This document shows positions 28,383 to 36,715 of a stretch of DNA of 64,000 nucleotides, one piece after another. The position numbers and the translations under genes are program-made. Origin of the DNA: Candidatus Francisella endociliophora (GTDB lineage: Bacteria > Pseudomonadota > Gammaproteobacteria > Francisellales > Francisellaceae); the NCBI RefSeq assembly GCF_000764555.1, contig NZ_CP009574.1:1798001-1862000 (forward strand). Direction: 5' to 3'. Positions within the stretch are counted from its first letter, which is position 1; each line of letters opens with the position of its first letter. The notes beneath the pieces are model-generated. The model had not been told where the DNA came from, ran no database searches, and was given only the letters and a program-made list of their open reading frames with translations.

Positions 28383-30842
28383 TTATTTACTAATTATAGC
28401 TTTGACAGTTGACCATGGTGTATGAGAGTAGCCAGCTTTTAGATCGCCATCATTAATAGTCATAGCATCAAAGTCAGCACTCCAGTCCATAAATCCTGCA
28501 GCAACAGAGTTTTGTTGTTGCATTAGATCCCAAGCTTTAGCTATATCTGAAGGTGTAGCAACATATATGTCATTACCACCGGCAGCACCTCCTGTAGCAG
28601 GAATACCTAATACAAACTTATTAAGTGGTATTCTAACTTGACGATCTAAATCACCAGCATTAGCAGCAAAACCTTCATCTGTAGCTTGCCAAGCCATACT
28701 TGCTAAGAATTTAGCCATGCCATCACTAGGGACAACTTTTTTATAGTAGCCATTAGCATCTTTTTCATAACCTGTTATACCATTGGCAGGGCCTTGGTTA
28801 TACATTTGTGGCCATACATAATTGAACTTATCCATGCCTATACCATTCATAAGTTCTATATATCCACCGTTAGCATAACTATGAGAGGCATATTGACCTG
28901 TACCGTATGTGTAAGGAATGATATAAGGCCATTCAGGAGCTGCAGTAAGCCAGAAATCAATACCTTCATTTCTATAGTGGTTTACAATGTCTTTAAAGCC
29001 AGCAATTGCACTTTGTAAGTCAGCTGTGTTATTAGGTATAGCGTGACCTTCTAAATCAATATCTAAACCGTCAAAACCATACTTGTCAATAATATCCATA
29101 ATTTCTTTTTTACCAGAAGAGTTGAATGTATCCCAGTTCATATGGAAATATTGACCACCAATAGATACCAAGACATGTTTTCCTTGGTTTTTCATATAAC
29201 TTATAAATGCTTTAATGTTCGCATCATTATAAGTATCACTACTACCACCAGGACCTGGATTGGCTAGAGCCAGTTTCATCTTTCCATCATCTCCAGTAAT
29301 AATAAATGCCATGATTAGTACATTGTAGTCACATAAGCCTCTATCTGGATTGCTAGTATTTTGGCAGTAGTCAGGGTATTTTTGTAGATCAATACTAACA
29401 GGTTTTGTAACTATTTGTTTACCGTCAACACTATATGAAGTATTACCGCCCCATAGTGAGAAATATGTAGCTGCAATAGTGTCTGATGCTGGTCCACTTT
29501 CTTGGATATTAACATTGATAACTTTATCAGAGCCATCAGCTGTAAATGTAGTGTCTGAGATTTTTACTAAAAGACCTGATAAATGGGTAGCAGTGATAGT
29601 ATATGTTTTACCATTTTGCGGTACTTCAAAATTATTTTCACCGTTAGCATCAATAATAAACTCTTGGCTATCACCATCTGATGAAGATATATTGAGTATT
29701 AGTTTTTTACCTTCTGGTAAGCCTGAAGTATTAAATTTAACAGAATTAGTCTCCAAAGGAGTACTTTCAAAATTAAACTCTACATTGCTATTGTTATGTC
29801 TATACACTGTAGTTTCTTGAGCTTCAGCTGAATACTTAAAGTTACCTTGAGTGTAGCTATCTACTACAACTTTATACTTAGTTCCATTTTCTTGAGCTGG
29901 CAAGTCATCAAAGATGATCGGTGAACTAAAGTCTGTAAAATCACTTTTAACAATATTGTTATCTTCATCGAAAACAGTAAAACGCACAAGTGAGTTTGGA
30001 CTGGTAGAACTGTTGAATTTGATGGTTAAAGATCCTTCTTCTGCAGGAGCTGCAGCTTGGAAAGAAATTTTAACATCTTTAGTCTGATCTTTTTCTATTG
30101 ATATATTTGCAGGGTTTGCACTACCTATATTTCCATCAATATTTGGAATATATACTTCCAACTCACCAGGAACAACTTGTAAGCTTAGTGTTTCGCCCCA
30201 ATTAGCATCAGTTTTTTCTGCTACTTCAACCCTGTTATTACCATCATGTTTAAATATAACGATATCGGGTTTTTCATCTTCTGAAATATAATTAGGACGT
30301 TCAGGAATTTTAATACTTAAAAAGGCAACTTCATTATTAACATCTGCACTACATAGTTTCCAGTCAGAGTCTTGTTTAGGTGATGAAGCAGTCCACCAGT
30401 CTGTTAATTGATAAATAGCGCCTTCAAATTTAATAAAAGCATCTTTAGCATAGCCGCTCCAGTTTTTTGGTCCTTGAGGGATAAATTCTGCTACATCTTC
30501 AGGAGGGGTATCACAACTGCTTGGGTCAGGATTCGGTTGAGGATCTGGAGTAGGTGTTGGGTCAGGATTCGGTTGAGGATCTGGATCAGGATCTGAGTTA
30601 GATATTTCGTTCCAAGCATCATCACCATAGATACCGTTTGGTTTGTAAGCAGCTAATTGACACCATTTAGATGCATGTATATCCGTTGTACACTGATATT
30701 TCTTGTTACCAACCGTTACAATGTCACCACCATCATAGTTTTTAAGATTACTTGCTGACCATTCTCCTTCATTATTTGCAAATACTGAAGAACCCATAAG
30801 TATTAAAGTTACTGCTGAGAGTAGTTTTATTTTAGTGTTCAT
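28383..30842 (-). CDS. Secreted GH18 chitinase with carbohydrate-binding modules (819 aa)
   Basis: A chitin-degrading enzyme. Domains in order: Sec signal peptide ending near SSVFA (1-22), a CBM5/12-like chitin-binding module (about 27-85), a Pro-Asp linker (about 85-110), a second Trp-rich binding module (about 125-170), three β-sandwich-like segments (about 175-460), and a GH18 catalytic domain. The active-site motif is DGLDIDLEG with the acid Glu598. The 30843-31118 gap before it holds the terminator of the other chitinase gene. Its accessory region is clearly related to that of the chitinase at 31119-33386, but the catalytic domains are much less alike. It belongs with the GH18 enzymes known from Francisella (ChiA-D); which one is uncertain. 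Confidence 0.93.
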   Translation of the reverse strand: MNTKIKLLSAVTLILMGSSVFANNEGEWSASNLKNYDGGDIVTVGNKKYQCTTDIHASKWCQLAAYKPNGIYGDDAWNEISNSDPDPDPQPNPDPTPTPDPQPNPDPSSCDTPPEDVAEFIPQGPKNWSGYAKDAFIKFEGAIYQLTDWWTASSPKQDSDWKLCSADVNNEVAFLSIKIPERPNYISEDEKPDIVIFKHDGNNRVEVAEKTDANWGETLSLQVVPGELEVYIPNIDGNIGSANPANISIEKDQTKDVKISFQAAAPAEEGSLTIKFNSSTSPNSLVRFTVFDEDNNIVKSDFTDFSSPIIFDDLPAQENGTKYKVVVDSYTQGNFKYSAEAQETTVYRHNNSNVEFNFESTPLETNSVKFNTSGLPEGKKLILNISSSDGDSQEFIIDANGENNFEVPQNGKTYTITATHLSGLLVKISDTTFTADGSDKVINVNIQESGPASDTIAATYFSLWGGNTSYSVDGKQIVTKPVSIDLQKYPDYCQNTSNPDRGLCDYNVLIMAFIITGDDGKMKLALANPGPGGSSDTYNDANIKAFISYMKNQGKHVLVSIGGQYFHMNWDTFNSSGKKEIMDIIDKYGFDGLDIDLEGHAIPNNTADLQSAIAGFKDIVNHYRNEGIDFWLTAAPEWPYIIPYTYGTGQYASHSYANGGYIELMNGIGMDKFNYVWPQMYNQGPANGITGYEKDANGYYKKVVPSDGMAKFLASMAWQATDEGFAANAGDLDRQVRIPLNKFVLGIPATGGAAGGNDIYVATPSDIAKAWDLMQQQNSVAAGFMDWSADFDAMTINDGDLKAGYSHTPWSTVKAIISK
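30522..30585 (-). repeat. 36-bp-period repeat in the chitinase Pro-Asp linker
   Basis: A 28-bp block at 30522-30549 recurs identically at 30558-30585, a period of 36 bp or 12 residues. It encodes the alternating Pro/Asp/Gln/Asn/Thr linker (DPQPNPDP twice) between binding modules. Such repeats can change in copy number in frame. Confidence 0.85.
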
Positions 30843-31034
30843 AGAGATCTCTCCTATAAGTTTTTAACAAAGTAAGCAAAGTGCCTACATTTTTATTATA
30901 TGCCCGGAAAAAATACTAAAGCAAACAGGAAGTTTAAAAAAATAAGTTTATGATAGAAGTGATAATTAAAAATTAAAAAAAAGTTATCTAACTAGTTATT
31001 TAAATTTTATAAGGGGATATTTATTAGATAGATA

Positions 31035-31074
31035 CAAAAAAGTAGCAACCACTATAAGGAGAATGATTGCTACT
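31035..31074 (-). terminator. Intrinsic terminator downstream of the second chitinase gene
   Basis: A perfect 8-bp stem, agtagcaa (31041-31048) with ttgctact (31067-31074), can be extended by about three pairs including one G-U. On the minus strand it is followed by a run of six T. It ends the 31119-33386 transcript and lies before the next chitinase gene, so each chitinase is probably its own transcription unit. Confidence 0.8.
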
Positions 31075-31083
31075 AATTATAGT

Positions 31084-31112
31084 TAGATTTATAGATTTAT
31101 AGATTTATAGAT
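31084..31112. repeat. 8-bp tandem repeat (about 3.6 copies)
   Basis: The unit tagattta is repeated three times and followed by tagat, starting at 31084. It lies just beyond the stop codon of the chitinase gene and before its terminator. The array is exact, which makes copy-number variation between strains likely. Confidence 0.8.
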
Positions 31113-31118
31113 ATGAGG

Positions 31119-33386
31119 TTAGTTATAAGCAACACCTTTAACTCCATCAACCCAAGTCCAACCTTGATAAGAATCAGAGTTAAGAATCCAAGTCATTACA
31201 CCACCGTATTGATTATATGCACCAAGACCACCGTTTGTAATATCTGTAGAGATATCTTTAGGGTCATATAGACCAGCACCTGAACAGCTAGCATCTGCTA
31301 AACAAGTACCTTGCTTATATGCAGCTTCAGAGACAGAAGGATCTTTGAAGTCAGGTACACCTAGTACAATCTTAGTACCTTCTGGAACATATAGATTGTT
31401 ATCTACTAAATATTGCTCCATATCTGGTCTAGTTTCTTCAGAAAGTAGTTTGAATACATTAGATAAGAATCCTACATCAAAACCTTTTTTACCAAAGAAA
31501 GCAGCTCCACCATATTGGTTATATGTTTGTATGAAAATTGCATCAAAGTGAGCATCATTTAAGAAGTCCTGTGTATACATTGGTTCAGCAAATTTTGCAT
31601 TACCTCCATCCCAGCTACCTGTATTACCACTAATTTGAGGAGCAGCAGCTAAATACATATCTTTGCCAGATATGGATTTGAATTCAGCTCTAGCAGCATC
31701 AATATATCTAATAAAGTTTGACTCAACAGAAGAAGATGCATTTGGGTGCTCAACATCTATATCTAGACCATCATAACCATTTTCTGCTAAGAATTTACCC
31801 ATAGCTTTACCTGTAACAATTGCATTATCACCGCTCATGTTAGGATCAAAGTAGTTTACAGCACCACCGATAGATAATAGAGCAATACCTCCGCTGCTAT
31901 GGATAATATCTAGCTGAGCAGGGACTCTTGATTTCATTTCATCAGTCCACTTAGGTAGAGTTACTGTACCGTTAGAATCTTGACCTGCAAAAGCGTAAAC
32001 AATAACGTTGTAACCGTGGTCCATAGCTGTCTGAATCATTTCGTTAGTAGTATCAGGTTGGCTATACCATGGTGCATCATATCCTCTTACGTATCCAACA
32101 ACTGCTCTGTCTGGCCAGTTTGTGCTAGGAGCTGCGTTTTCAGTTATTTTAACATTTACATTTTGGTTACTTTGATCAGCTGTAAATGAGCTAGGTGAAA
32201 CAGCTATCTTATATCCAGACATAGCAGCAGCTGTTATCGTCCAAATACTGCCATCTTTAGCTATATCTATAGAAGCTGAGTTACCTGTTAGATCTACTTC
32301 CTTAGTTTCAGAGCCATTAGTTAATGTTAAAGTAGTGGATTTGCCACTAGGAAGACCATCTACTGAGAAAGTTACATTTTCAGTTGGAATTGCTTTTTTA
32401 TCAAAATTAACATTAACGTTTGAGGAGTTATAATTATAAACCGTTACACTATAAGTCTTGCTAGGAGTATAGTTATATCCATTAGTAGTAAATCCTGCTA
32501 CTTCAAGAGTATATTTAACACCATCTTCTGATGCAGGGACACTATTTAAAGAAGTCGTGTTATTTACATTAAGGTCACCATGAAAAACAACTACTCCATC
32601 TGAATTAGTTAGTGTATAAGTTGTAGTAGGATTGCCTATCACATCAGCTTTTGCGTTAATATTAATAGAACCTTCTTCAGCTGGTTTAGGAGCTGTATAT
32701 TCTACAGAAACTGTTTGTGAAGCATCTTTTGCAAGATTGAAAGATGCTGGAGTAGCAGAACCTGTAGCACCATCAAGGCTAGGAACACTAACTGTTAAAT
32801 CTGCACCGCTGCCAACTGATATGTCAAAGCTAGTAGTTGATCCCCAATTTGCATCTTTAGATTCAGCTACCATTACACCATTTTTGAAAATCTGTACATC
32901 TGCTTTAGTATTTGAGCTTACAAAATCAGGCTTAGCTGGTAGAACTATAGATACAGTTCCTGTGCCTTGTTCAGCTTCACCATTATATTGCCAAACTCCC
33001 CATTTTGACTCAGGGTTAGGAGTTTCTCCTTGAGTCCACCACTTAGCTGTATATGATCCACCATTGTATGTAACTGTATCACCTTCAGTATATGTTTTGC
33101 TAGAGCTCCATTCTTCAGCAGATTGTTCAGAGGAGCCACCACCATTATCATCATCAGAGCTAGATCCGCCATTTGATAGGCTCCAAGGGCCCCATTCACC
33201 AGAGTTTTCTGGATTATTGTTTTGAGTCCAATACTTAGCAGTATATTCTTTACCATTGTGCGTAACAGTATCTCCAGCTGTATAAACTGCGCCAGAATCC
33301 CAGCTAGCAGCATCTGCTATTGTGAATGTTCCTACTCCCATTAGTGCACAAGTGACAACTGATGCTAATTTTAGTTTTCTTTTCAT
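31119..33386 (-). CDS. Secreted GH18 chitinase with two N-terminal CBM5/12 modules (755 aa)
   Basis: A chitin-degrading enzyme. Domains in order: a Sec signal peptide (about 1-26, ending ADA), a CBM5/12 module (about 27-70, with the Trp-rich YTAKYWTQNNNPENS), a Gly/Ser linker, a second CBM5/12 module (about 91-135, YTAKWWTQGETPNPES), three β-sandwich-like segments (about 142-420) and a GH18 domain with DGLDIDVEH, catalytic Glu546. It would be exported and bind crystalline chitin. The neighbouring katG and arg genes and my memory of Francisella gene order suggest this may be the chiA orthologue, but that is not secure. Upstream lie two 15-bp direct repeats that could bind a regulator. Confidence 0.94.
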   Translation of the reverse strand: MKRKLKLASVVTCALMGVGTFTIADAASWDSGAVYTAGDTVTHNGKEYTAKYWTQNNNPENSGEWGPWSLSNGGSSSDDDNGGGSSEQSAEEWSSSKTYTEGDTVTYNGGSYTAKWWTQGETPNPESKWGVWQYNGEAEQGTGTVSIVLPAKPDFVSSNTKADVQIFKNGVMVAESKDANWGSTTSFDISVGSGADLTVSVPSLDGATGSATPASFNLAKDASQTVSVEYTAPKPAEEGSININAKADVIGNPTTTYTLTNSDGVVVFHGDLNVNNTTSLNSVPASEDGVKYTLEVAGFTTNGYNYTPSKTYSVTVYNYNSSNVNVNFDKKAIPTENVTFSVDGLPSGKSTTLTLTNGSETKEVDLTGNSASIDIAKDGSIWTITAAAMSGYKIAVSPSSFTADQSNQNVNVKITENAAPSTNWPDRAVVGYVRGYDAPWYSQPDTTNEMIQTAMDHGYNVIVYAFAGQDSNGTVTLPKWTDEMKSRVPAQLDIIHSSGGIALLSIGGAVNYFDPNMSGDNAIVTGKAMGKFLAENGYDGLDIDVEHPNASSSVESNFIRYIDAARAEFKSISGKDMYLAAAPQISGNTGSWDGGNAKFAEPMYTQDFLNDAHFDAIFIQTYNQYGGAAFFGKKGFDVGFLSNVFKLLSEETRPDMEQYLVDNNLYVPEGTKIVLGVPDFKDPSVSEAAYKQGTCLADASCSGAGLYDPKDISTDITNGGLGAYNQYGGVMTWILNSDSYQGWTWVDGVKGVAYN

Positions 33387-33484
33387 ATTTTCTCCTTGAG
33401 TAATTTGAGTTTTAAGTTATATAAGTTAGGTTGTTAAAATGTTTAAGAGAAATATAACAGGGTTTTGTGAATATGAGGATATTC

Positions 33485-33519
33485 AAAAATTGATAGCTAT
33501 AGTTAAAAATTGATAGCTA
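33485..33519. promoter_or_regulatory. Two 15-bp direct repeats, 20-bp period, in the chitinase/tautomerase gap
   Basis: aaaaattgatagcta occurs at 33485-33499 and again at 33505-33519, so the repeats are in phase on the same helical face (20 bp, about two turns). They lie about 100 bp upstream of the chitinase start and 70 bp upstream of the divergent GTG at 33591. This is the geometry of a tandem operator, but no known regulator motif was recognised. Confidence 0.45.
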
Positions 33520-33590
33520 GAATATCGGTTTGTATGATCTTGTGATAAGTTATACAATTTAGGTTTAGTAAGTTGATATAAGGAATTATA

Positions 33591-33935
33591 GTGCCTCAAA
33601 TAACTTTAGAAATATCAGATACTTTTGATATAAATATAGCTAAAAAGATCATTGATGAATCACAAGTTTTTTTAGTGGAAAAGTTGCCAACTAAGTTAGA
33701 AACATTTAAAAGCAGAATTTATAGATATATTGCTTGTAGTGTAGGAGGTGATTTAGATAAAGAAATTATCCATTTGCAGATAAAAGTTTTAGCTGGACGT
33801 ACACAAGAGCATTTAAATGATTTGGTACATAAATTAAAGCTAGAACTTACAAGTTTACTTGACAAAAATGTTGATATATCAAAATATAATTTAACCTTAG
33901 AAATGATAGAGTTATCGTCAGCATATGCTAATTAA
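33591..33935 (+). CDS. CHMI-family (5-carboxymethyl-2-hydroxymuconate isomerase-like) tautomerase
   Basis: A 114-residue protein of the tautomerase superfamily. It begins Met-Pro, so Pro would be the catalytic base after Met removal. The block HLQIKVLAGRTQEHLNDL corresponds to the HMTLKIGAGRS region I recall from E. coli HpaF. HpaF acts in homoprotocatechuate degradation; no other genes of that pathway are present, so the substrate here is probably different. The start is GTG at 33591 with aagga at a suitable distance. It is divergent from the chitinase gene and precedes an MHS-type transporter by 61 bp. Confidence 0.8.
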   Translation: MPQITLEISDTFDINIAKKIIDESQVFLVEKLPTKLETFKSRIYRYIACSVGGDLDKEIIHLQIKVLAGRTQEHLNDLVHKLKLELTSLLDKNVDISKYNLTLEMIELSSAYAN

Positions 33936-33996
33936 TATTTGATTATATTGCTGATTTAAATAACATATATACAAACTTTAACAGAACTATTTATAA

Positions 33997-35217
33997 ATGA
34001 AAAAATATCAAAGACTTCTTTTTTCTACTCTAGGAGCAGCTTTTGAGTATTATGACTTGGCAATATATTCTGTATTTGCTGTAACTATTGGTAATAAATT
34101 TTTTGATGAAAGCAGTTCTGTTAGTAATACCTTATTGGTGTTTTTAGTTTATATAGTAGGTTACCTGATTCGTCCTTTAGGGGCTTGGGGATTTGGCTAT
34201 ATTGCAGATAAAAAGGGTAGAGCATTTGTGTTGCGCTTAAACATGATGTTACTATTTTTTTCTACTATTGTTTTAGCATTTTTACCATCTATAGAAACTA
34301 TAGGTGTTGCTGCAACATTACTTTTTGTTGGTTTACGTTGTATACAGTCGTTAGCTGTAGGTGCTGAAATTCCTGTTTCGGTTGTCTATATTGTAGAGAA
34401 TTATCCGAAAAGGCAAGGTCTAGTAACAAGTTTGGTTTTTTGTTGTCTTAGTATTGGAATAATGATGACATCTCTAGTTTTATTTGTTTTAAATCATTTT
34501 ACTAGTCAAGAGTTTGTTAGTGAATATGGTTGGAGAATTGGCTATTTAATTGGAGCATGTTTTACATTTATATTATTTTTCTTACGTAAGAATATTGTAG
34601 ATCTTCCTCAAGTAACAGAAACATTGGAAAAATCTCGTTCACAAAACTCAACAGTAATAGTTAAAATTCTAATAGGCATAGCTCTAGTTGCTTGCATAGC
34701 AATGCTTACGACACAGTTATATATGTTTTTACCAGCTTTTCATCAGACGTATATTGTTTCAAGTTTTGATGTTTCAGATTTACTTTTGATAGGATCAATT
34801 ATAATGGCTATAAGCTGTCTAGTAGGTGGATTTATCAGTGATTATGTTTCTAAGCCTAAGATGATGGCATTGTTAATACTTATTAGTATATCTATAGCTC
34901 CTATATTTTATAAAAACCTGATAATTGGTACGCATGTATTTGTTTGTTTTATTATATTGTCTATAATTATGGGTTTCTTTGCATCAACATATAATGTGAT
35001 TATTACTAACTTTTTTAAATTAGAATATAGATGTAGAGGATATGGAATAGCTTATAATCTTGGGTATTTGGTATTTTCAGCAGGTGTGCCAGCATTAACA
35101 ATACTTTTAATTAGAGAGACAGGTAGTTTACTGATTCCTGCATATATGATTATATTTGCAGGAGCAATTTCTCTTGCTGGAATAGCAGCATCCAGTTGGT
35201 TTATGAAAAAGGTTTGA
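33997..35217 (+). CDS. MFS transporter of the metabolite:H+ symporter (MHS/ProP-like) type
   Basis: A 406-residue protein with about 12 membrane helices. The N-terminal GAAFEYYDLAIYSVFA and the loop RPLGAWGFGYIADKKGRAF are the hallmarks of the MHS family, whose members take up organic acids, osmolytes or amino acids with protons. The substrate is not evident. Its end overlaps the convergent dgt gene by 17 bp. It may be co-transcribed with the tautomerase gene upstream, though the 61-bp gap leaves that open. Confidence 0.87.
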   Translation: MKKYQRLLFSTLGAAFEYYDLAIYSVFAVTIGNKFFDESSSVSNTLLVFLVYIVGYLIRPLGAWGFGYIADKKGRAFVLRLNMMLLFFSTIVLAFLPSIETIGVAATLLFVGLRCIQSLAVGAEIPVSVVYIVENYPKRQGLVTSLVFCCLSIGIMMTSLVLFVLNHFTSQEFVSEYGWRIGYLIGACFTFILFFLRKNIVDLPQVTETLEKSRSQNSTVIVKILIGIALVACIAMLTTQLYMFLPAFHQTYIVSSFDVSDLLLIGSIIMAISCLVGGFISDYVSKPKMMALLILISISIAPIFYKNLIIGTHVFVCFIILSIIMGFFASTYNVIITNFFKLEYRCRGYGIAYNLGYLVFSAGVPALTILLIRETGSLLIPAYMIIFAGAISLAGIAASSWFMKKV

Positions 35218-36526
35218 ATATCATAGACGACGGGTCAGACTTAAACTGATTATATAATTCGATAATATATCTATCGGTCATTGATGAAATATAGTCACTA
35301 ATAATTCTAGCTTTGCCTTGAGCGCTATATGTATTATAAAAGATAGCACCAATATCGTCAGGTAGGAGACTTTCATTCGGATTTGAGCTAATTAAGATAT
35401 CAAAAATTTCAGAAATTATTTCACGACCACGATATCTAAGTACATTTAGTTTTGGCGATTTGATAATCTTAAATAAAATATATTTTTTTAGAACTTCTAC
35501 CTGCTTGCGGATCTCATTGTTAAGATATACTTTTGAAATTATTGGGATGTCTTGATTTATATCTATTTCAATATTTTGGATGCAGCTGTTTACAAGTTTA
35601 GAAGTAAGTTTTGTACGTAGCAGACTATTGTTAGCAATGTTTTTGGATATTTTATAAATATCACGACAATCACTATTAAAATCTATATAATCAGAAAAAA
35701 TATCCTTCAGGATGTTTTTAATATCATCTTTTGTGATATCTAAATCAGAGGGCATAGCATTGTAGATTTTACTCAAAAGTCCATCATCTATACTAGCCAT
35801 TGATAGTGGATCTATAAAACCACCCTTGAGGGCATCTTCAACATCATAAGTTGAATAAGCAATATCATCAGCAACATCCATTATATAGCATTCGATAGTT
35901 TTAAAATCTTCTGTTGAAGTCGTTGCATTATAAGGTTTTAAGAGCTTTTGTTTAATATCATTAATGAGGTTTGACTCTTCATGATAGTAGCCTTTGGTTA
36001 GTTTACCCAGATCACTGATAGGGGGAATTAGGTTATCGTATTTAATAGTTGCTGCAAGTGTTCTGTAGGTAAGATTAAGTCCAAAGCTTTGTTTTTGATC
36101 GACATCTTTTTTTGCAGTATGAGATATTAGTCGTAGAGTTTGAGCATTGCTTTCAAAGCCACCGAATTCTCGCATTTTTTTATTAAGAGCGACTTCACCA
36201 TTATGCCCAAAAGGAGGGTGCCCAATATCATGACAAAGTGCGGCTGTTTCAATTAAATCATAGTCAAGATTTAGTTCATTTTCAGCATTAAGCTTTACAG
36301 CGATGGATTTTGCAATCTGAGCAACCTCTAGTGAGTGTGTAAGCCTATTTCTAAAAAAGTCATTTTCAAAGCTTGGAAAAATCTGTGTTTTTGCTTGCAG
36401 TCTGCGAAAAGATGAAGAGTGTACAACTCTTGCATAGTCTCTTCTAAAAGGCGAGAAGTTTTCTTTTTTTGCAATGTTGTTATTTTGTCTTAGGTAGTCA
36501 TTCTCATGATATAGATTAATAGGCAT
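35201..36526 (-). CDS. dgt: Deoxyguanosinetriphosphate triphosphohydrolase-like protein
   Basis: An HD-domain dNTP triphosphohydrolase of about 441 residues. It shows the early arginine-rich DYARVVHSSSFRRLQAKTQI, the HD metal site in RLTHSLEVAQIAKSI and LCHDIGHPPFGHNGE, and a third metal-binding stretch in MDVADDIAYSTYDVEDA. It would convert dGTP or other dNTPs to nucleosides and triphosphate and so set dNTP pools. The frame is open to an upstream TTG near 36589, but the extra residues are hydrophobic and unconserved, so the ATG at 36526 is preferred. It is divergent from argG. Confidence 0.92.
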   Translation of the reverse strand: MPINLYHENDYLRQNNNIAKKENFSPFRRDYARVVHSSSFRRLQAKTQIFPSFENDFFRNRLTHSLEVAQIAKSIAVKLNAENELNLDYDLIETAALCHDIGHPPFGHNGEVALNKKMREFGGFESNAQTLRLISHTAKKDVDQKQSFGLNLTYRTLAATIKYDNLIPPISDLGKLTKGYYHEESNLINDIKQKLLKPYNATTSTEDFKTIECYIMDVADDIAYSTYDVEDALKGGFIDPLSMASIDDGLLSKIYNAMPSDLDITKDDIKNILKDIFSDYIDFNSDCRDIYKISKNIANNSLLRTKLTSKLVNSCIQNIEIDINQDIPIISKVYLNNEIRKQVEVLKKYILFKIIKSPKLNVLRYRGREIISEIFDILISSNPNESLLPDDIGAIFYNTYSAQGKARIISDYISSMTDRYIIELYNQFKSDPSSMIFKPFS

Positions 36527-36619
36527 ATGAAACTTAATAAAATAAATACTTATATAGTTACATATTAGATCAAATGATTTTATATGCAATAGTATTACTG
36601 ATGTGTTTGAGGCTATATT

Positions 36620-36637
36620 TTTGAATAATTATTCAAA
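36620..36637. promoter_or_regulatory. ArgR operator (ARG box 1) upstream of argG
   Basis: tttgaataattattcaaa fits the consensus TNTGAATWWWWATTCANW at every position and is a near-perfect palindrome. It lies about 80-95 bp before the argG start (position good to about 1 bp). An argR gene is nearby at 39186-39638. Confidence 0.8.
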
Positions 36638-36680
36638 AATATGATATTTAAGTATTTATATATGATTATTTTGCTGATAT

Positions 36681-36698
36681 TATGAATAATTATTCTAA
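36681..36698. promoter_or_regulatory. ArgR operator (ARG box 2) upstream of argG
   Basis: tatgaataattattctaa fits the ARG box consensus except for one base (T for A near the right end). It is 61 bp downstream of the first box, about six helical turns, and ends 17 bp before the argG ATG, so ArgR binding here could block translation-start-proximal transcription. Confidence 0.72.
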
Positions 36699-36715
36699 AA
36701 ATGATATGGTGATAT

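Noticed and set aside
32945-33313. 122-residue minus-strand frame overlapping the chitinase N-terminus
   Set aside because: It is an out-of-frame shadow of the binding-module region on the same strand as the real gene.
36527-36589. N-terminal extension of the dGTPase from a TTG start
   Set aside because: The added residues are hydrophobic and unlike the family start; the internal ATG gives the normal N-terminus.
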